NCBI GenBank assembly: GCA_004346725.1
Contig: SMDE01000004.1
Location: 124,001 to 188,000 of the forward strand
Origin: Phytobacter diazotrophicus
Lineage (GTDB): Bacteria; Pseudomonadota; Gammaproteobacteria; Enterobacterales; Enterobacteriaceae
Reading direction: 5' to 3'
Length of the DNA stretch: 64,000 bases
Made by a program: the position numbers and the translations under genes. The first letter of the stretch is position 1; each line of letters begins with the position of its first letter. Shown piece by piece: positions 41,082-53,267 of the stretch. Below the pieces are notes generated by a model. That model was not told where the DNA came from, did not search any database, and saw nothing but the letters and a program-made list of their open reading frames with translations.

Positions 41082-41243
41082 GCTTCACACAATTCGGAAA
41101 AACAGTCAGGCTGTTTCGATTCAGCCCAATTTGGGGTTATGATAGAGAAAAGGATAAAATCATTGTCATCAGCAACGGCTAAAAGTAAGGTCTTAGGCGG
41201 TTGCTTTAACGAATCCGAATCTCACATTAGCAGGGGTATCAAA

Positions 41244-41579
41244 ATGGAAACAAGTAAGCCTTCATTCCAGGACGTTCTGGAGTTTGTTCGTCTGTTCCGT
41301 CGTAAGAATAAACTGCAGCGCGAAATCCAGGATGTTGAGAAAAAGATCCGTGATAACCAGAAACGTGTACTGCTGCTGGACAACCTGAGCGACTATATCA
41401 AGCCGGGTATGAGCGTTGAAGCTATCCAGGGTATTATCGCCAGCATGAAAAGCGATTACGAAGACCGCGTTGATGATTACATCATCAAAAACGCCGAGAT
41501 CTCCAAAGAACGTCGTGAGATCTCCAAAAAACTGAAAACAATGGGTGAGCAGAAACCCGTTGAGCCAAAAGAAGAGTAA
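41244..41579 (+). CDS. yeeX: DUF496 protein YeeX
   Basis: 111 residues from the ATG at 41244, which gives the conserved N-terminus [18 protein letters not shown]; an in-frame start at 41139 would add 35 unconserved residues. The protein is almost all charged helix and probably coiled coil (about 20-40 and 70-98). Its function is unknown. It marks the boundary between backbone and the pdu region. Confidence 0.94.
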   Translation: METSKPSFQDVLEFVRLFRRKNKLQREIQDVEKKIRDNQKRVLLLDNLSDYIKPGMSVEAIQGIIASMKSDYEDRVDDYIIKNAEISKERREISKKLKTMGEQKPVEPKEE

Positions 41580-41587
41580 TCACTCTG

Positions 41588-41616
41588 ACGGTGAGAGGGC
41601 CTCTCTCACCGTTCTC
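41588..41616. terminator. Hairpin between yeeX and pduX
   Basis: A ten-base-pair stem (acggtgagag / ctctcaccgt) with a five-base loop and the pyrimidine tract tctctt on the plus strand. It overlaps the last codons of pduX and probably ends both convergent transcripts. Confidence 0.65.
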
Positions 41617-42478
41617 TTACCCCGCCTTCCACCATGCGCAACAGATGTTGTTGCGGCCAGTGCTGTTGCAATGCAGGTTTACTCAGTAACGCGCGCAATT
41701 TCGCCAGATCATGACGTTGTCTGTCCAGAAATAAGCCCACAACACTACCGCTATGGGCGACATTCAGCCCGTACAAATCGCACTGTTCCACTATCCCCAT
41801 CAGTGAATTAAAACCCGGTTTAGGTAGCAGCGTCTGGCTTGCCATGGCACTTTGCGATGCCGCCTCGCCCAGTAGTGCCGGATCGTTTGTCAGGCAGGCG
41901 CGCTGCACTTTACGCCAGGCGCTGTCGAGAGCATCGGCGTTGGCCATCAGTGCGGCCCGCCGGGGCAGGCGATGATAATCTTCTGTGCGAAGCGTTAACG
42001 TGCTTTCCAGTAATAAGACATCGAGAGTGGGAACACGCTCACAGGAGATCCGTGTTTGTGCGGTATTGTGATCAAATAACGTCAACGAGCGAAAAACGGT
42101 GCTGTCGGTGGGTTCCAGCGCGACGCAAAGCTGAGAGAGGGTGACGTCATCAAGCGTAAACCCAAGATGACGTGATGTGGCAACCGCTGTGGCCGCGATA
42201 TCTGCGGTACTGCTCGCCATCCCTTTGGCGACGGGAATGGTCGAGCGGCAGTCAATGCGGATTTCATCACTTAATGCAGCAGGTAGCTGCCAGTGTGCCA
42301 GCACCTGTTTTACCATCGCTCGTACCAGGGGGCGTTCAGCAGGCACAGGCGTACCGGCTGTGACTTCAACCTCGCTATACCAGTCGACCGGGCAGGAAAC
42401 CAGCTTTTCACTGCCCAGGATCCATCCCTGAATGATTTCGCCGCAGGATGCGGGACACTGTGCCAGCGCCAAGTTCAA
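41606..42478 (-). CDS. pduX: L-threonine kinase PduX
   Basis: A GHMP-family kinase that makes L-threonine-O-3-phosphate for the aminopropanol arm of cobalamin. 290 residues. Seen: the N-terminal ALAQCPASCGEIIQGWI and the glycine-rich ATP motif PVAKGMASSTADIAATAV (about 100). It is the last gene of the pdu operon and links propanediol use to B12 synthesis. It follows the SUMT gene by 33 bases. Confidence 0.93.
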   Translation of the reverse strand: MNLALAQCPASCGEIIQGWILGSEKLVSCPVDWYSEVEVTAGTPVPAERPLVRAMVKQVLAHWQLPAALSDEIRIDCRSTIPVAKGMASSTADIAATAVATSRHLGFTLDDVTLSQLCVALEPTDSTVFRSLTLFDHNTAQTRISCERVPTLDVLLLESTLTLRTEDYHRLPRRAALMANADALDSAWRKVQRACLTNDPALLGEAASQSAMASQTLLPKPGFNSLMGIVEQCDLYGLNVAHSGSVVGLFLDRQRHDLAKLRALLSKPALQQHWPQQHLLRMVEGGVRER

Positions 42479-42511
42479 CCTCTCATTGTGGTGCGTAACG
42501 TCAGGATAGTG

Positions 42512-44897
<2,386 letters not shown>

Positions 44898-44901
44898 CGC
44901 A

Positions 44902-45252
44902 TCAGGTCCTTGTGACCTGGCAGGTCGTAAAGTGCAGCATTTCGCCGAGTGAACGCGTCACCTGACGTAGTGCATACTCCACTGAGGAAACATCCCCCGT
45001 GAGGACCACGGCACCTGTGAAACGATCGATAAAACCGATCTCTACCGCCCCGGATTTGGTCGCGATATCGCAGGCGATGATTGAGGCTTCGCTGGGGGTA
45101 ATCGTCAGAATGCCAATGGCAGAAGCCGTCTCGCTTAAGCCCAGCTTTTTGTAGAGATCTTTGCCTGGATTGGCGATCAAATGGGCCAGGGTGACCTGTT
45201 TACCGGGCACATACTCCTGAATCATGCGTTCAGTACTGCGTTGTGTCTCCAT
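44902..45252 (-). CDS. pduU: Microcompartment shell protein PduU
   Basis: 116 residues from the ATG at 45252, overlapping the pduT stop; the frame is open further upstream inside pduT, but this start gives the Salmonella length. A circularly permuted BMC domain begins with the N-terminal strand [22 protein letters not shown], which forms the small beta-barrel plug on the hexamer. The second half holds [20 protein letters not shown]. Confidence 0.94.
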   Translation of the reverse strand: METQRSTERMIQEYVPGKQVTLAHLIANPGKDLYKKLGLSETASAIGILTITPSEASIIACDIATKSGAVEIGFIDRFTGAVVLTGDVSSVEYALRQVTRSLGEMLHFTTCQVTRT

Positions 45253-45806
45253 TAGCCCTCCACAATCTGTCGCCACATGGCTTCATGGGGACGCGGGATC
45301 ACCGAGCGGTACACCAGCAGACCTTTTTCGCCAGCACTTTCACTGGCAACGGCGACGGCATTTTCCACATCCGAAATATCACCGGTCACGACCATGTAGC
45401 ATTTGCCGCCAATGCCGAACGCCATATGAACGCGTACCAGGGTGACATTCGACGCCTTCACTGCACGGTCGGCCGCGCTCACGCAGGCGGCTACACTCCA
45501 GGTTTCAACGATACCCACTGCCTGACGTTGCTCGACGGCATTGAGACCGCTAATCGCAGGCAGCACGCTGGCATGAATATTTGGAAGGACCAGGCTGTCG
45601 ACCAGCATCTCTCCGGCCTGGCTGTCGCCCGTGGCAATAGCCTGCTGGACTGCGCCGACATCGCCTCCCACCATGACCAAAAATTTGCCGGGGCAAAGCG
45701 TCTTACTGACCAGAAGCGTCACATTGGCGCTTTTGAGCATGGCATCACCTAGTTCCATGCCTTTGGCGATGCTGGTTAATTCAAGTATTCCAATAGCCTG
45801 TGACAT
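45252..45806 (-). CDS. pduT: Shell protein PduT with iron-sulfur site
   Basis: 184 residues in two BMC domains (about 3-85 and 95-180) forming a pseudo-hexameric trimer. The cysteine in [15 protein letters not shown] (about 38) matches the residue that binds a 4Fe-4S cluster in the pore of Salmonella PduT. It probably passes electrons between PduS and the cytoplasm. It starts two bases after... the pduS gene lies just upstream in the operon. Confidence 0.94.
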   Translation of the reverse strand: MSQAIGILELTSIAKGMELGDAMLKSANVTLLVSKTLCPGKFLVMVGGDVGAVQQAIATGDSQAGEMLVDSLVLPNIHASVLPAISGLNAVEQRQAVGIVETWSVAACVSAADRAVKASNVTLVRVHMAFGIGGKCYMVVTGDISDVENAVAVASESAGEKGLLVYRSVIPRPHEAMWRQIVEG

Positions 45807-45808
45807 GG

Positions 45809-47179
45809 TTAACCTCGTACAACCGTAATGGCTTTATCTGTGACCGACGCAATAACGCCATCGATACTGGCATGAAGGGGAACGCCCAGCGCACCTTCGG
45901 GGATAGTGGCAATGCGCTGCCCCCGGATGACGACGTCGCCTTCTTTTACGCAAGGAATCGCTGGCGCACCAATATGCTGGCGCAGCGGCAATACGACCTG
46001 TGAAGGGGTAATGACGTGCTCTTCCAGCGGCGCATCCTGATACCAGTCGCGCAGGCCAAGCCTGGCCACCAGGCGCTTGACAGGGATCAGGCGATAGCGC
46101 GCCATCTCATCAGCCTCGCGAAGCGGCCCCTCATAGCGTGCGCCGCTGGCGCGTAATTGAACTTTAAGGAGACGGTTTACCCGCATCGGTGAGATGCCTA
46201 CCGGGCAGGCGACGCTTTCACAGACGTTGCATTCAGAACAGGTCAGGGCACTGAGCAGCGTTTGCGGCGTAGCGACGCCCTGATAATTGACGGCCCGCAC
46301 CAGAAGATGAGGCGAGAGTTCGTGGCCAATTAAATGCCGGGGGCAGAGATCGGTACATAACCGACACTGCTCGCAGACGGTACGGGCGATGGTCAGCACG
46401 GTGCGGTCATCCTGCAGGCGGCGCTGAATCAGCGAGTGTGATTTCGGCAGTACCAGCAGACCACCCGTAGTTTTTGTCACCGGCACATCCAGTGATGGCA
46501 GCAGGCCGCCCATCATTGGGCCACCGTTAATAAAACCGGGCTCCTCTACCGTGGCGCCACCCGCCATTTCCAGCACTTCCCGTAATGACATACCCAGCGG
46601 GACCGTTACAGTCAGGGGATGACGTACCGCGCCGTTTACCGTCAGGGTTCTGCGGGTCACGGGATATTGCTGTTCCACCGCGCGTGCAATATTGAGAACG
46701 GTCTGCACGTTATTGACGACAACCCCCACGCTGACCGGCAGCGCGGCAGGCGGTACACGACGCCCTGTCGCCATCCAGATAGTGATAACTTCGTCTCCGG
46801 CGGGGTAGACGTCAGGCAGAATATGCAGACGAATCTGCGCAGGTAGTAGTGGAGTAAGTGCGGCGATGGCGGCGCGATATTTTTCTTTGAGCGCAATAAT
46901 GCCCTCTGTCGCGCCCGTTGCCGTCATGCCATAAAGCACGCCACGCACCAGTCGTGCCGCCTGTTGCGCCATCAACTGCTGATCGACTTTCAACATCGGT
47001 TCGCATTCGGCGGCATTAACCAGAAAAATCTCGACCTGTGCCTGCAGTTTTACATGGGTTGGAAACCCGGCGCCGCCAGCGCCAACGACGCCAGCTTCGC
47101 GTACGCGCTGGCGAATGGTCTCTGCCGTTGCCGGGGTTAATTCGCCCCATGGGGACGGGAGAAGGGCCGCTTCACTCAC
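45809..47179 (-). CDS. pduS: Cobalamin reductase PduS
   Basis: An RnfC-like flavoprotein of 456 residues that reduces cob(III)alamin for readenosylation by PduO. Seen: the glycine-rich [15 protein letters not shown] (about 29-43) for NADH/FMN binding, two cysteine clusters, [12 protein letters not shown] (about 261) and [13 protein letters not shown] (about 305), for two 4Fe-4S centres, and a C-terminal lipoyl-like segment. It overlaps pduQ by four bases. Confidence 0.95.
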   Translation of the reverse strand: MSEAALLPSPWGELTPATAETIRQRVREAGVVGAGGAGFPTHVKLQAQVEIFLVNAAECEPMLKVDQQLMAQQAARLVRGVLYGMTATGATEGIIALKEKYRAAIAALTPLLPAQIRLHILPDVYPAGDEVITIWMATGRRVPPAALPVSVGVVVNNVQTVLNIARAVEQQYPVTRRTLTVNGAVRHPLTVTVPLGMSLREVLEMAGGATVEEPGFINGGPMMGGLLPSLDVPVTKTTGGLLVLPKSHSLIQRRLQDDRTVLTIARTVCEQCRLCTDLCPRHLIGHELSPHLLVRAVNYQGVATPQTLLSALTCSECNVCESVACPVGISPMRVNRLLKVQLRASGARYEGPLREADEMARYRLIPVKRLVARLGLRDWYQDAPLEEHVITPSQVVLPLRQHIGAPAIPCVKEGDVVIRGQRIATIPEGALGVPLHASIDGVIASVTDKAITVVRG

Positions 47180-48288
47180 AGCAATTCCTCCAGAATATGT
47201 CGAATGTCATTGCCATCGGCAGGGCGAGGCGTGGTTTTCAGCGTGACATCCGCCAGTGCAGCCTGAACCATGGCGGGGATCCGCTCACGGAATTTATCTT
47301 TGTCTGCTTTTAGCGCGACCGAGAGCGTCGGCATCTCACACTGCTGACGAAGCTGCTCAATCTGGCGAATCAGTGAATGAATGGCGACCAACTCATTCGC
47401 GCCTGTCGGGCAAAAATGGCAGGCTTTAGCCAGCCGGGCATAACGCTTCGCCGCACGTTTATCACTGGCATTAAAGCGAATGACTGCCCCCAGCAGCAGC
47501 GCATTAGCTAACCCATGCGGCAGGTGAAATTGCCCGCCCAACTGATGGGCAATGGCGTGATTAATACCTAACCCCGCCTGGCTGAACGCCATGCCAGCGA
47601 GGGTCGCGGCGTTGTGCATTTTGCCACGCGTCGCCAGGCAGTCGCCTTTACGTACCGCCGTTGGCAGGTACTGGAACACTAACTGTGCTGCTTTCTCTGC
47701 CAGCGCATCGGTAAAATCGCTGGCCCGAGGCGACACATAGGCTTCGAGGGCGTGGGTCAGCACATCCATGCCGGTATTCGCCGTAATAGCGGGCGTGACG
47801 CTAACGACAAGCGTCGGGTCCAGGATCGCGATATCGGGATAGAGCGCATTATCGAACAATGGATATTTGATGCCTTTTTCGGGATCGCTTATCACGCAGG
47901 CGCTGGTCACCTCCGAGCCAGTGCCGCTGGTGGTCGGAATCGCGACACAGGTTTCGATATTGACGCCCTGTTGTTTGCTGAACCAGACGATCGCTTTCGC
48001 CGCATCCAGCGCGGAGCCGCCACCGAAACCAATAACCACCTGCGGCTGGAGTGAATGCATCTGTGTAATGCCTTCCACAACCGTGGCGATGGTCGGATCA
48101 GGTGTAATGTCGCTAAAGACGCTGATGCGGTTATCTGCCGGGATTGCCTTGCGCAGTAGTTCTATAAGCGGAGAGCTGGCAAGAAAACCGTCGCAGACAA
48201 CCCATATGTGCTTGTTACGAAAGCGTTTAAGCACCTCAAGGCTTCCCGCTCCGCTGTAGAGTCGCGTTTGTAGCGAAAATCTCTTCAT
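47176..48288 (-). CDS. pduQ: 1-propanol dehydrogenase PduQ
   Basis: Iron-dependent alcohol dehydrogenase of 370 residues from the ATG at 48288, 11 bases after the pduP stop. It reduces propionaldehyde to 1-propanol and regenerates NAD+ inside the compartment. Seen: FGGGSALDAAKAIVWF (about 84), TTSGTGSEVTSACVISD (about 122), and metal ligands in the NHAIAHQLGGQFHLPHGLAN region (about 245). Confidence 0.95.
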   Translation of the reverse strand: MKRFSLQTRLYSGAGSLEVLKRFRNKHIWVVCDGFLASSPLIELLRKAIPADNRISVFSDITPDPTIATVVEGITQMHSLQPQVVIGFGGGSALDAAKAIVWFSKQQGVNIETCVAIPTTSGTGSEVTSACVISDPEKGIKYPLFDNALYPDIAILDPTLVVSVTPAITANTGMDVLTHALEAYVSPRASDFTDALAEKAAQLVFQYLPTAVRKGDCLATRGKMHNAATLAGMAFSQAGLGINHAIAHQLGGQFHLPHGLANALLLGAVIRFNASDKRAAKRYARLAKACHFCPTGANELVAIHSLIRQIEQLRQQCEMPTLSVALKADKDKFRERIPAMVQAALADVTLKTTPRPADGNDIRHILEELL

Positions 48289-48299
48289 ATCGGCCTCAA

Positions 48300-49691
48300 T
48301 TAGCGAATGGAGAAACCGTTGGTCAGTACGCAACGACGCGAACGTGCAAAGGTTTTTGCTGATGTCGTGCCTTCGCCGGTAGGTGTGGCTATTGTGAATG
48401 TGGTAAAGCCTTCACCGCCCACGCCAATCCCCGCATAAGACGGTCCGTTTTTCACAAAAATAGAGGTCTGCAGGCTGCGCGCGGCCAGGTTCAGGCGGGA
48501 GACATTTTGTGAATGCATCACCGCCGTGTGGTGCAGACCCTCCTCAACAACGAGGGCAAGGGCGAGGGCGGCATCAAAATCGTTAACCCGAACGACAGGC
48601 AGTACGGGCATTAACTGCTCTGCGGTAACCAACGGATCGTTGCCTTGAACTTCGGCGATCAACAGGCGAGGCGCTTTAGGCGGCACACTCAGACCGGCCG
48701 CTTGCAGAATGTGTGAAGGGCTTTTACCGACCAGTTTTTTATTGGCCACCCCATCCTGGATACAGACGGCACGCAGTTTATCGATATCCGCACCGGTAAT
48801 GCGCAGCGCGCCAAATGCCTGCATCTGTTGCATCAGGCGGTCGGCAACACAGTCGACAACAATCAGACTCTTTTCTGCAATGCAGGGCAGGTTGTAATCG
48901 AAGGATGCGCCGTTGATGATGTCTTCCGCTGCTTTCACCAGATCGGCAGTTTCGTCGACGATACAGGGTGGGTTTCCGGCACCTGCGCCGATCACTTTCT
49001 TGCCACTTTTTAGGCCCATCAGCACAATGCCTGGGCCACCGGTAATCGCCAGCAGGGCGATTTTGGGATGCGCCATCATCTGCTGAGTGGCTTCGAATGT
49101 AGGTTCGGCAACGGTTACTACCAGGTTGCGAATACCCGTATGGCGAAACGCGATATCTTCAATCATGCGGATCAGCTTGAGCGAAACCTTTTTCGCACCC
49201 GGATGCGGGCTGAAATAGATGGTATTGCCAGCCGCCAGCATGCTGATGCTGTTGTTAATAATGGTTTCGGTCGGGTTCGTGCTTGGCGCAACGGAGCCAA
49301 TAACGCCAAACGGGGAATATTCGAATAACACCATGCCGCCGTCGCCGGTCAGCGCGGTGGTGGTGAGATCTTCTATACCCGGGGTGTTTTCCAACGCGGC
49401 TTTGTTTTTGAGAAACTTGTCTTCTTTGTTGCCCATACCGGTTTCTGTGGCGCTCTCTTCGGCCAGTTCGGCCAGATAGGGGGCCAGCTCATCACGAATA
49501 CCGCCAATAATGGCGCTGCGGGTTTTTAAGGGACACTGTTGATAGCGCAGGAAGGCCTGGTGTGCTGCGTCGATAGCTTCTGCTGGCGTGGCGAATACCC
49601 CTTTGGTGCAGCTCTCTTTTTTCTCTTGTGTCGGTGTGAGTTGTTCGCTCAGGATGGTGCGAATAAGGGTTTCAAGTTCGGTCGTATTCAT
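48300..49691 (-). CDS. pduP: CoA-acylating propionaldehyde dehydrogenase PduP
   Basis: 463 residues. An amphipathic N-terminal helix (residues 1-18, NTTELETLIRTILSEQL) is the known targeting peptide into the microcompartment. The aldehyde dehydrogenase core includes the catalytic cysteine in YNLPCIAEKSLIVVD (about 270). It forms propionyl-CoA from propionaldehyde, CoA and NAD+. It shares one base with pduO. Confidence 0.96.
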   Translation of the reverse strand: MNTTELETLIRTILSEQLTPTQEKKESCTKGVFATPAEAIDAAHQAFLRYQQCPLKTRSAIIGGIRDELAPYLAELAEESATETGMGNKEDKFLKNKAALENTPGIEDLTTTALTGDGGMVLFEYSPFGVIGSVAPSTNPTETIINNSISMLAAGNTIYFSPHPGAKKVSLKLIRMIEDIAFRHTGIRNLVVTVAEPTFEATQQMMAHPKIALLAITGGPGIVLMGLKSGKKVIGAGAGNPPCIVDETADLVKAAEDIINGASFDYNLPCIAEKSLIVVDCVADRLMQQMQAFGALRITGADIDKLRAVCIQDGVANKKLVGKSPSHILQAAGLSVPPKAPRLLIAEVQGNDPLVTAEQLMPVLPVVRVNDFDAALALALVVEEGLHHTAVMHSQNVSRLNLAARSLQTSIFVKNGPSYAGIGVGGEGFTTFTIATPTGEGTTSAKTFARSRRCVLTNGFSIR

Positions 49692-50695
49692 TATTTTTTT
49701 CCCATGTTAATCGCCGCAAGTGCGGTCTGAGCAATGTCCATGTCTTGTTCAACGGAACCGCCGCTGATGCCAAGACCACCAATAATGTTGCCGTCACGCC
49801 AGATGGGGAAACCGCCTCCAAAAGTGACAACTTTGCCTTCCATGTGCGCCTCTAACCCATACAGCGCGCGTCCTGGTTGCACTGCGTCTGAAAGTTCGTG
49901 TGTGGCCGATTTCATCGCGACCGCCGTCCAGGCTTTTTTCGGTGCCAGGTCGCTACTGACTAGCAGCGCGTCTGGCATGCGCCAGGTCAGCATGCCGATG
50001 CCATGGGCGTCCACGACGCTTATCACCACCGGCACGTTAAGCTCGCCAGCGTGTGTCATCGCGGCTTTGGCCAGTTGATGAAGGTCATGAAATGAAAGTG
50101 ACATAGAGGTGCCTTTCACCGGTATGGCTTGTGCCGCAGCGCGATAACGCGCCGCGACTTCGTGAATGACTTTTTCCTGGTGCGCCAGATGGTCTTCAAG
50201 GCGGGCCAGCGCGTACAAGCAGTCGGAAAGGCGGTTGATATAGCGCATCAGCACCTGACGGACGTTTACCTGTTCACTTAACTCCACCAGGCGACGCTCG
50301 GCTTTGCGGGCCAGTGTCCGGGCAACATGCAAACGGGCTGCTGCTTCGCAGCGGCCTGGCAGCACAAAGCTGTGGACGTTGTCGACCTGGGACATCGCGT
50401 TGTCTATTGCTTGTTCCAGCGCAGCAATATCTTCGGTACTGACATAGCGCTGTTTTGGCGAGGGTGTTTCGCTTTCACTCGCCAGTTCTGCGCTAAACCA
50501 GAAAATCTGCAGTTGCACCGCTTCCAGGAATGGCTTGCTGGCGGGGGCTTGCACGGCGCAGGCACAGAGACTCAACTGAGAGTTGAGTTCATCCAGCGTG
50601 CCGTATGCTTCGACGCGCGGATGGGTTTTGCTGACGCGCTGGCCGCTAAACAGAGCCGTCGTGCCAGCGTCGCCAGTGCGGGTATAAATGGCCAT
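49691..50695 (-). CDS. pduO: ATP:cob(I)alamin adenosyltransferase PduO
   Basis: 334 residues. The N-terminal domain (about 1-185) is the PduO-type adenosyltransferase: IYTRTGDAGTTALFSGQRVSK with the ATP-binding TGDxG, and LNVRQVLMRYINRLSDCLYALAR-type residues near 150-170. The C-terminal domain (about 195-334) is the GlcG/HbpS-like domain ending in GLGISGGSVEQDMDIA. It makes adenosylcobalamin for the diol dehydratase. Confidence 0.95.
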   Translation of the reverse strand: MAIYTRTGDAGTTALFSGQRVSKTHPRVEAYGTLDELNSQLSLCACAVQAPASKPFLEAVQLQIFWFSAELASESETPSPKQRYVSTEDIAALEQAIDNAMSQVDNVHSFVLPGRCEAAARLHVARTLARKAERRLVELSEQVNVRQVLMRYINRLSDCLYALARLEDHLAHQEKVIHEVAARYRAAAQAIPVKGTSMSLSFHDLHQLAKAAMTHAGELNVPVVISVVDAHGIGMLTWRMPDALLVSSDLAPKKAWTAVAMKSATHELSDAVQPGRALYGLEAHMEGKVVTFGGGFPIWRDGNIIGGLGISGGSVEQDMDIAQTALAAINMGKK

Positions 50696-50704
50696 TATTC
50701 CTCC

Positions 50705-50980
50705 TTAGCGCGACAGGGTGTCGACAATGCCCACCACCGCCAAATCAATGGCTTCGTTCGGGCCGGAAAAAACATGCCTCGCACTGGAGCCACTGCTGAG
50801 CAGAACCAGTTCGCCGACACCTGCACCAACGGAATCAACGGCTACTTCATCACCCTGTAATGGGTTGGCGGGAAGTTCGCCGTCTGCCGTAACCCGCCGG
50901 ACCAGCAGCAGTTTTTTTCCCACCAGAGAAGCGGATTTTTGTGTCGAGACCACCGAGCCAGTTACCCTTGCGAGATGCAT
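50705..50980 (-). CDS. pduN: Microcompartment vertex protein PduN
   Basis: 91 residues of the EutN/CcmL family, which forms pentamers that cap the corners of the shell. It begins [20 protein letters not shown] and has [22 protein letters not shown] (about 47-68). It sits between pduM and pduO. Confidence 0.95.
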   Translation of the reverse strand: MHLARVTGSVVSTQKSASLVGKKLLLVRRVTADGELPANPLQGDEVAVDSVGAGVGELVLLSSGSSARHVFSGPNEAIDLAVVGIVDTLSR

Positions 50981-50983
50981 GCT

Positions 50984-51475
50984 TTACTCCTGCTTCACGA
51001 GTCGTATGTGTTGTGAAATCACTGCGTCACGGGCCAGTGCCGTGATAACCGTTTTACGTGAGACAGCAAGCCAGCACGCGTTGAGGCCAGCGACATCGCG
51101 GTAGCTCAATACTTTTGCCTGATGGATAACCACCGTGACGCCTTGCTCATCCATGAATGTCACAGGCAGTTTTGCCAGTGTTTTCAGGGGCAAGCAGGGC
51201 AGCAGCCTGCTGTTTAACGTAATGCTCACGGACATGCCCAACGCCAGGGCTTCAAACAGGTGTGCAACGGCGGTGTTGTCCTGGTCGCCGTCTGCCAGCG
51301 CTCCCAGAAAACACAGATCGGTTTGTTGCACGCAGAGCGCGTCATGGTTCAGAAAAAACTTCATCACAGAAGCATGACGCAGCTCTTCCTGACTGAGCGT
51401 GAGGGTGTTGCCCTGCCTGGCCTGCAGGCGGGCAACGATCAGCCCGACGATGTGCGCTAACTGTTCGCTGTTCAT
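50984..51475 (-). CDS. pduM: Microcompartment assembly protein PduM
   Basis: 163 residues from the ATG at 51475, which overlaps the pduL stop as ATGA; an ATG six bases upstream is possible. PduM is needed for normal microcompartments in Salmonella, but its biochemical role is unknown. The sequence is diverged from the Salmonella protein in its first half and conserved near the end (LSYRDVAGLN, ARDAVISQHIRLVKQE). Confidence 0.9.
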   Translation of the reverse strand: MNSEQLAHIVGLIVARLQARQGNTLTLSQEELRHASVMKFFLNHDALCVQQTDLCFLGALADGDQDNTAVAHLFEALALGMSVSITLNSRLLPCLPLKTLAKLPVTFMDEQGVTVVIHQAKVLSYRDVAGLNACWLAVSRKTVITALARDAVISQHIRLVKQE

Positions 51476-52104
51476 GCGCATGGTACCAGGCGAGCGCGAG
51501 CGCCAGGTTCGTCTGCACCACAGGCATTCGCTTCATCGGTATCGATATGCATTTCGAGAAGCAAACCCGGCGTCACGCGGATGGCGACATCATCAAAAAT
51601 CACCCGGCGCCCGGTGCCTTCAACTGCAACGCAGACGTTGTCGCCATGGGAAACGCGCAGAACCAGGGCGTCCAGCGGCGACATATGAATGTGCCGTTGT
51701 GCGACGATGACGCCGTTGGGTAAGTCGATTTCCGCATACGGACTCACCAGCCTGATCCCTGGTGTACCCGCCAGATTGCCGGACATGCGCAGCGGGGCGG
51801 CGATACCCAACGTACGGGCATCCGTACGTGAAATCTCGACCTGGCTGGCGCCGCGTAGCGGGCCAAGCAGGCGCACATTTTTCAGTTGCCCTTTTGGTCC
51901 TACCAGCGTGACGGTTTGCTCCGCCGCAAAATAACCGGGTTGCAGCAACGCTTTTTTAATCGTCACCGTCTGACCGGGAAATAACCGCTCGAAATCCTCA
52001 GGTGAAAGATGGATATGTCGGTTCGATATACCCAGAGGGATGGGACGCGCACGCATCTCATCCAGAACCTGAGTGACCACATTTTCGACTAACTGTTTAT
52101 CCAT
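51472..52104 (-). CDS. pduL: Phosphotransacylase PduL
   Basis: Converts propionyl-CoA to propionyl phosphate and recycles CoA in the compartment. 210 residues; an N-terminal helical targeting segment (1-18) is followed by two related beta-barrels with zinc-binding histidines in NRHIHLSPEDF (about 28) and AQRHIHMSPLDA (about 135). Unrelated to Pta. Confidence 0.95.
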   Translation of the reverse strand: MDKQLVENVVTQVLDEMRARPIPLGISNRHIHLSPEDFERLFPGQTVTIKKALLQPGYFAAEQTVTLVGPKGQLKNVRLLGPLRGASQVEISRTDARTLGIAAPLRMSGNLAGTPGIRLVSPYAEIDLPNGVIVAQRHIHMSPLDALVLRVSHGDNVCVAVEGTGRRVIFDDVAIRVTPGLLLEMHIDTDEANACGADEPGARARLVPCA

Positions 52105-52106
52105 GT

Positions 52107-52598
52107 TTATTCCCCTCGCTGACCGCTATGAATACACAGCGAGCGTGGTTCCCCTTTCTGGCGTGGACACGCCGGGTCAAGGCAAAGATTGCAGGTCACC
52201 AGTTGAATCGCCGCCGATTCGGAAGCGGCGGATGTTTCTTCACGCAATGGCTGCTCGTGCTCAATGCTCTGAACCGGTTTTTCCGTTGTTGTTATCGACA
52301 CAGGCGGCGTTTCAGGAATGGCTGCACGCGTTGGCGCAGAGGCCAGAATCCCCTCAGCAGGCCGCGCAATGACCTTTTGTGCCACCAGCCCGTTACGCGT
52401 TTGCGCAAAGTTGGCGCCAGTGATGATGGCCGACTGAACAGAGGCCACATCACCAGCGACTTTGATTACCGTCCAGCCAGAGCCATTGGTTTTTTCCATA
52501 CCCAGCAGCGTGATGGAAGCGGCTTTCGCCATAACATCCGCGCAACTGATAGCCAGCGCCAGACCGCTAACTTCAAGTAATCCGAGTGATTGCTTCAC
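52107..52598 (-). CDS. pduK: Shell protein PduK with C-terminal cysteine motif
   Basis: 163 residues. A BMC domain (about 1-88) is followed by a low-complexity linker and a C-terminal cysteine cluster, CNLCLDPACPRQKGEPRSLC (about 138-157), that could bind iron-sulfur or zinc. It is a minor shell component in Salmonella. Confidence 0.94.
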   Translation of the reverse strand: MKQSLGLLEVSGLALAISCADVMAKAASITLLGMEKTNGSGWTVIKVAGDVASVQSAIITGANFAQTRNGLVAQKVIARPAEGILASAPTRAAIPETPPVSITTTEKPVQSIEHEQPLREETSAASESAAIQLVTCNLCLDPACPRQKGEPRSLCIHSGQRGE

Positions 52599-52620
52599 GC
52601 TGTGCTCCTTTATCTGCCAG

Positions 52621-52896
52621 TCAGGCTGATTTCGGTAAAATGGCTTCGACGTCGCTGTGCGGACGCGGGATCACGTGACAAGATTTCACTTCACCCACCG
52701 CGCTGGCTGCCGCAGCGCCTGCGTCAACGGCGGCTTTCACTGCACCCACGTCACCGCGCACCATGACGGTGACCAGACCCGAACCAATTTTTTCGTAACC
52801 TACCAGTTGCACGTTGGCGGATTTCACCATGGCATCGGCGGCTTCGATTGCACCCACCAGACCTTTTGTTTCAACCAGTCCCAATGCGTTGTTCAT
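52621..52896 (-). CDS. pduJ: Shell protein PduJ
   Basis: 91-residue single BMC-domain hexamer protein, a major shell component and paralogue of PduA (about 80 percent alike by eye). [20 protein letters not shown] begins the domain; it ends in [18 protein letters not shown]. It is encoded between pduH and pduK. Confidence 0.96.
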   Translation of the reverse strand: MNNALGLVETKGLVGAIEAADAMVKSANVQLVGYEKIGSGLVTVMVRGDVGAVKAAVDAGAAAASAVGEVKSCHVIPRPHSDVEAILPKSA

Positions 52897-52928
52897 ACTG
52901 CGTTTCTCCTGTTTATGGATAAAAGTGG

Positions 52929-53267
52929 TTACCGGAACGGTATCCCCTTCACCAGTCTGGCGGCGTTATTACCTGCCTTGCGCCTGGACTGGAGGTCTTC
53001 ATGAAGCATCAGCGTAAAAAGCGGCGCTGATGCGGGTAAATTTCGGTAATGGATAACCAGTTGCTGGTTATCGCAGGCGATGCCAACCAGCAGTGCTGAC
53101 TGGTTGGCCGCCTGCCAGGCATGGGCGACGACATCAAGCCCGGAGGCCTGTTGCCAGCGCCAGGGAATACCTTCCTCTTCAATTCCCCACAGCACTTCCT
53201 GCCACTGCGGCTGGCACTCTGCGAGCGCGGTGATAACGATGACCGGACTGTCCTGCTTAACGTCCAT
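52929..53267 (-). CDS. pduH: Diol dehydratase reactivase small subunit
   Basis: About 112 residues from the ATG at 53267, which has aaggag seven bases upstream; the ATG at 53273 is too close to that site. With PduG it exchanges damaged B12 from diol dehydratase. Seen: [14 protein letters not shown], the [11 protein letters not shown] segment and the conserved end [13 protein letters not shown]. It overlaps pduG. Confidence 0.93.
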   Translation of the reverse strand: MDVKQDSPVIVITALAECQPQWQEVLWGIEEEGIPWRWQQASGLDVVAHAWQAANQSALLVGIACDNQQLVIHYRNLPASAPLFTLMLHEDLQSRRKAGNNAARLVKGIPFR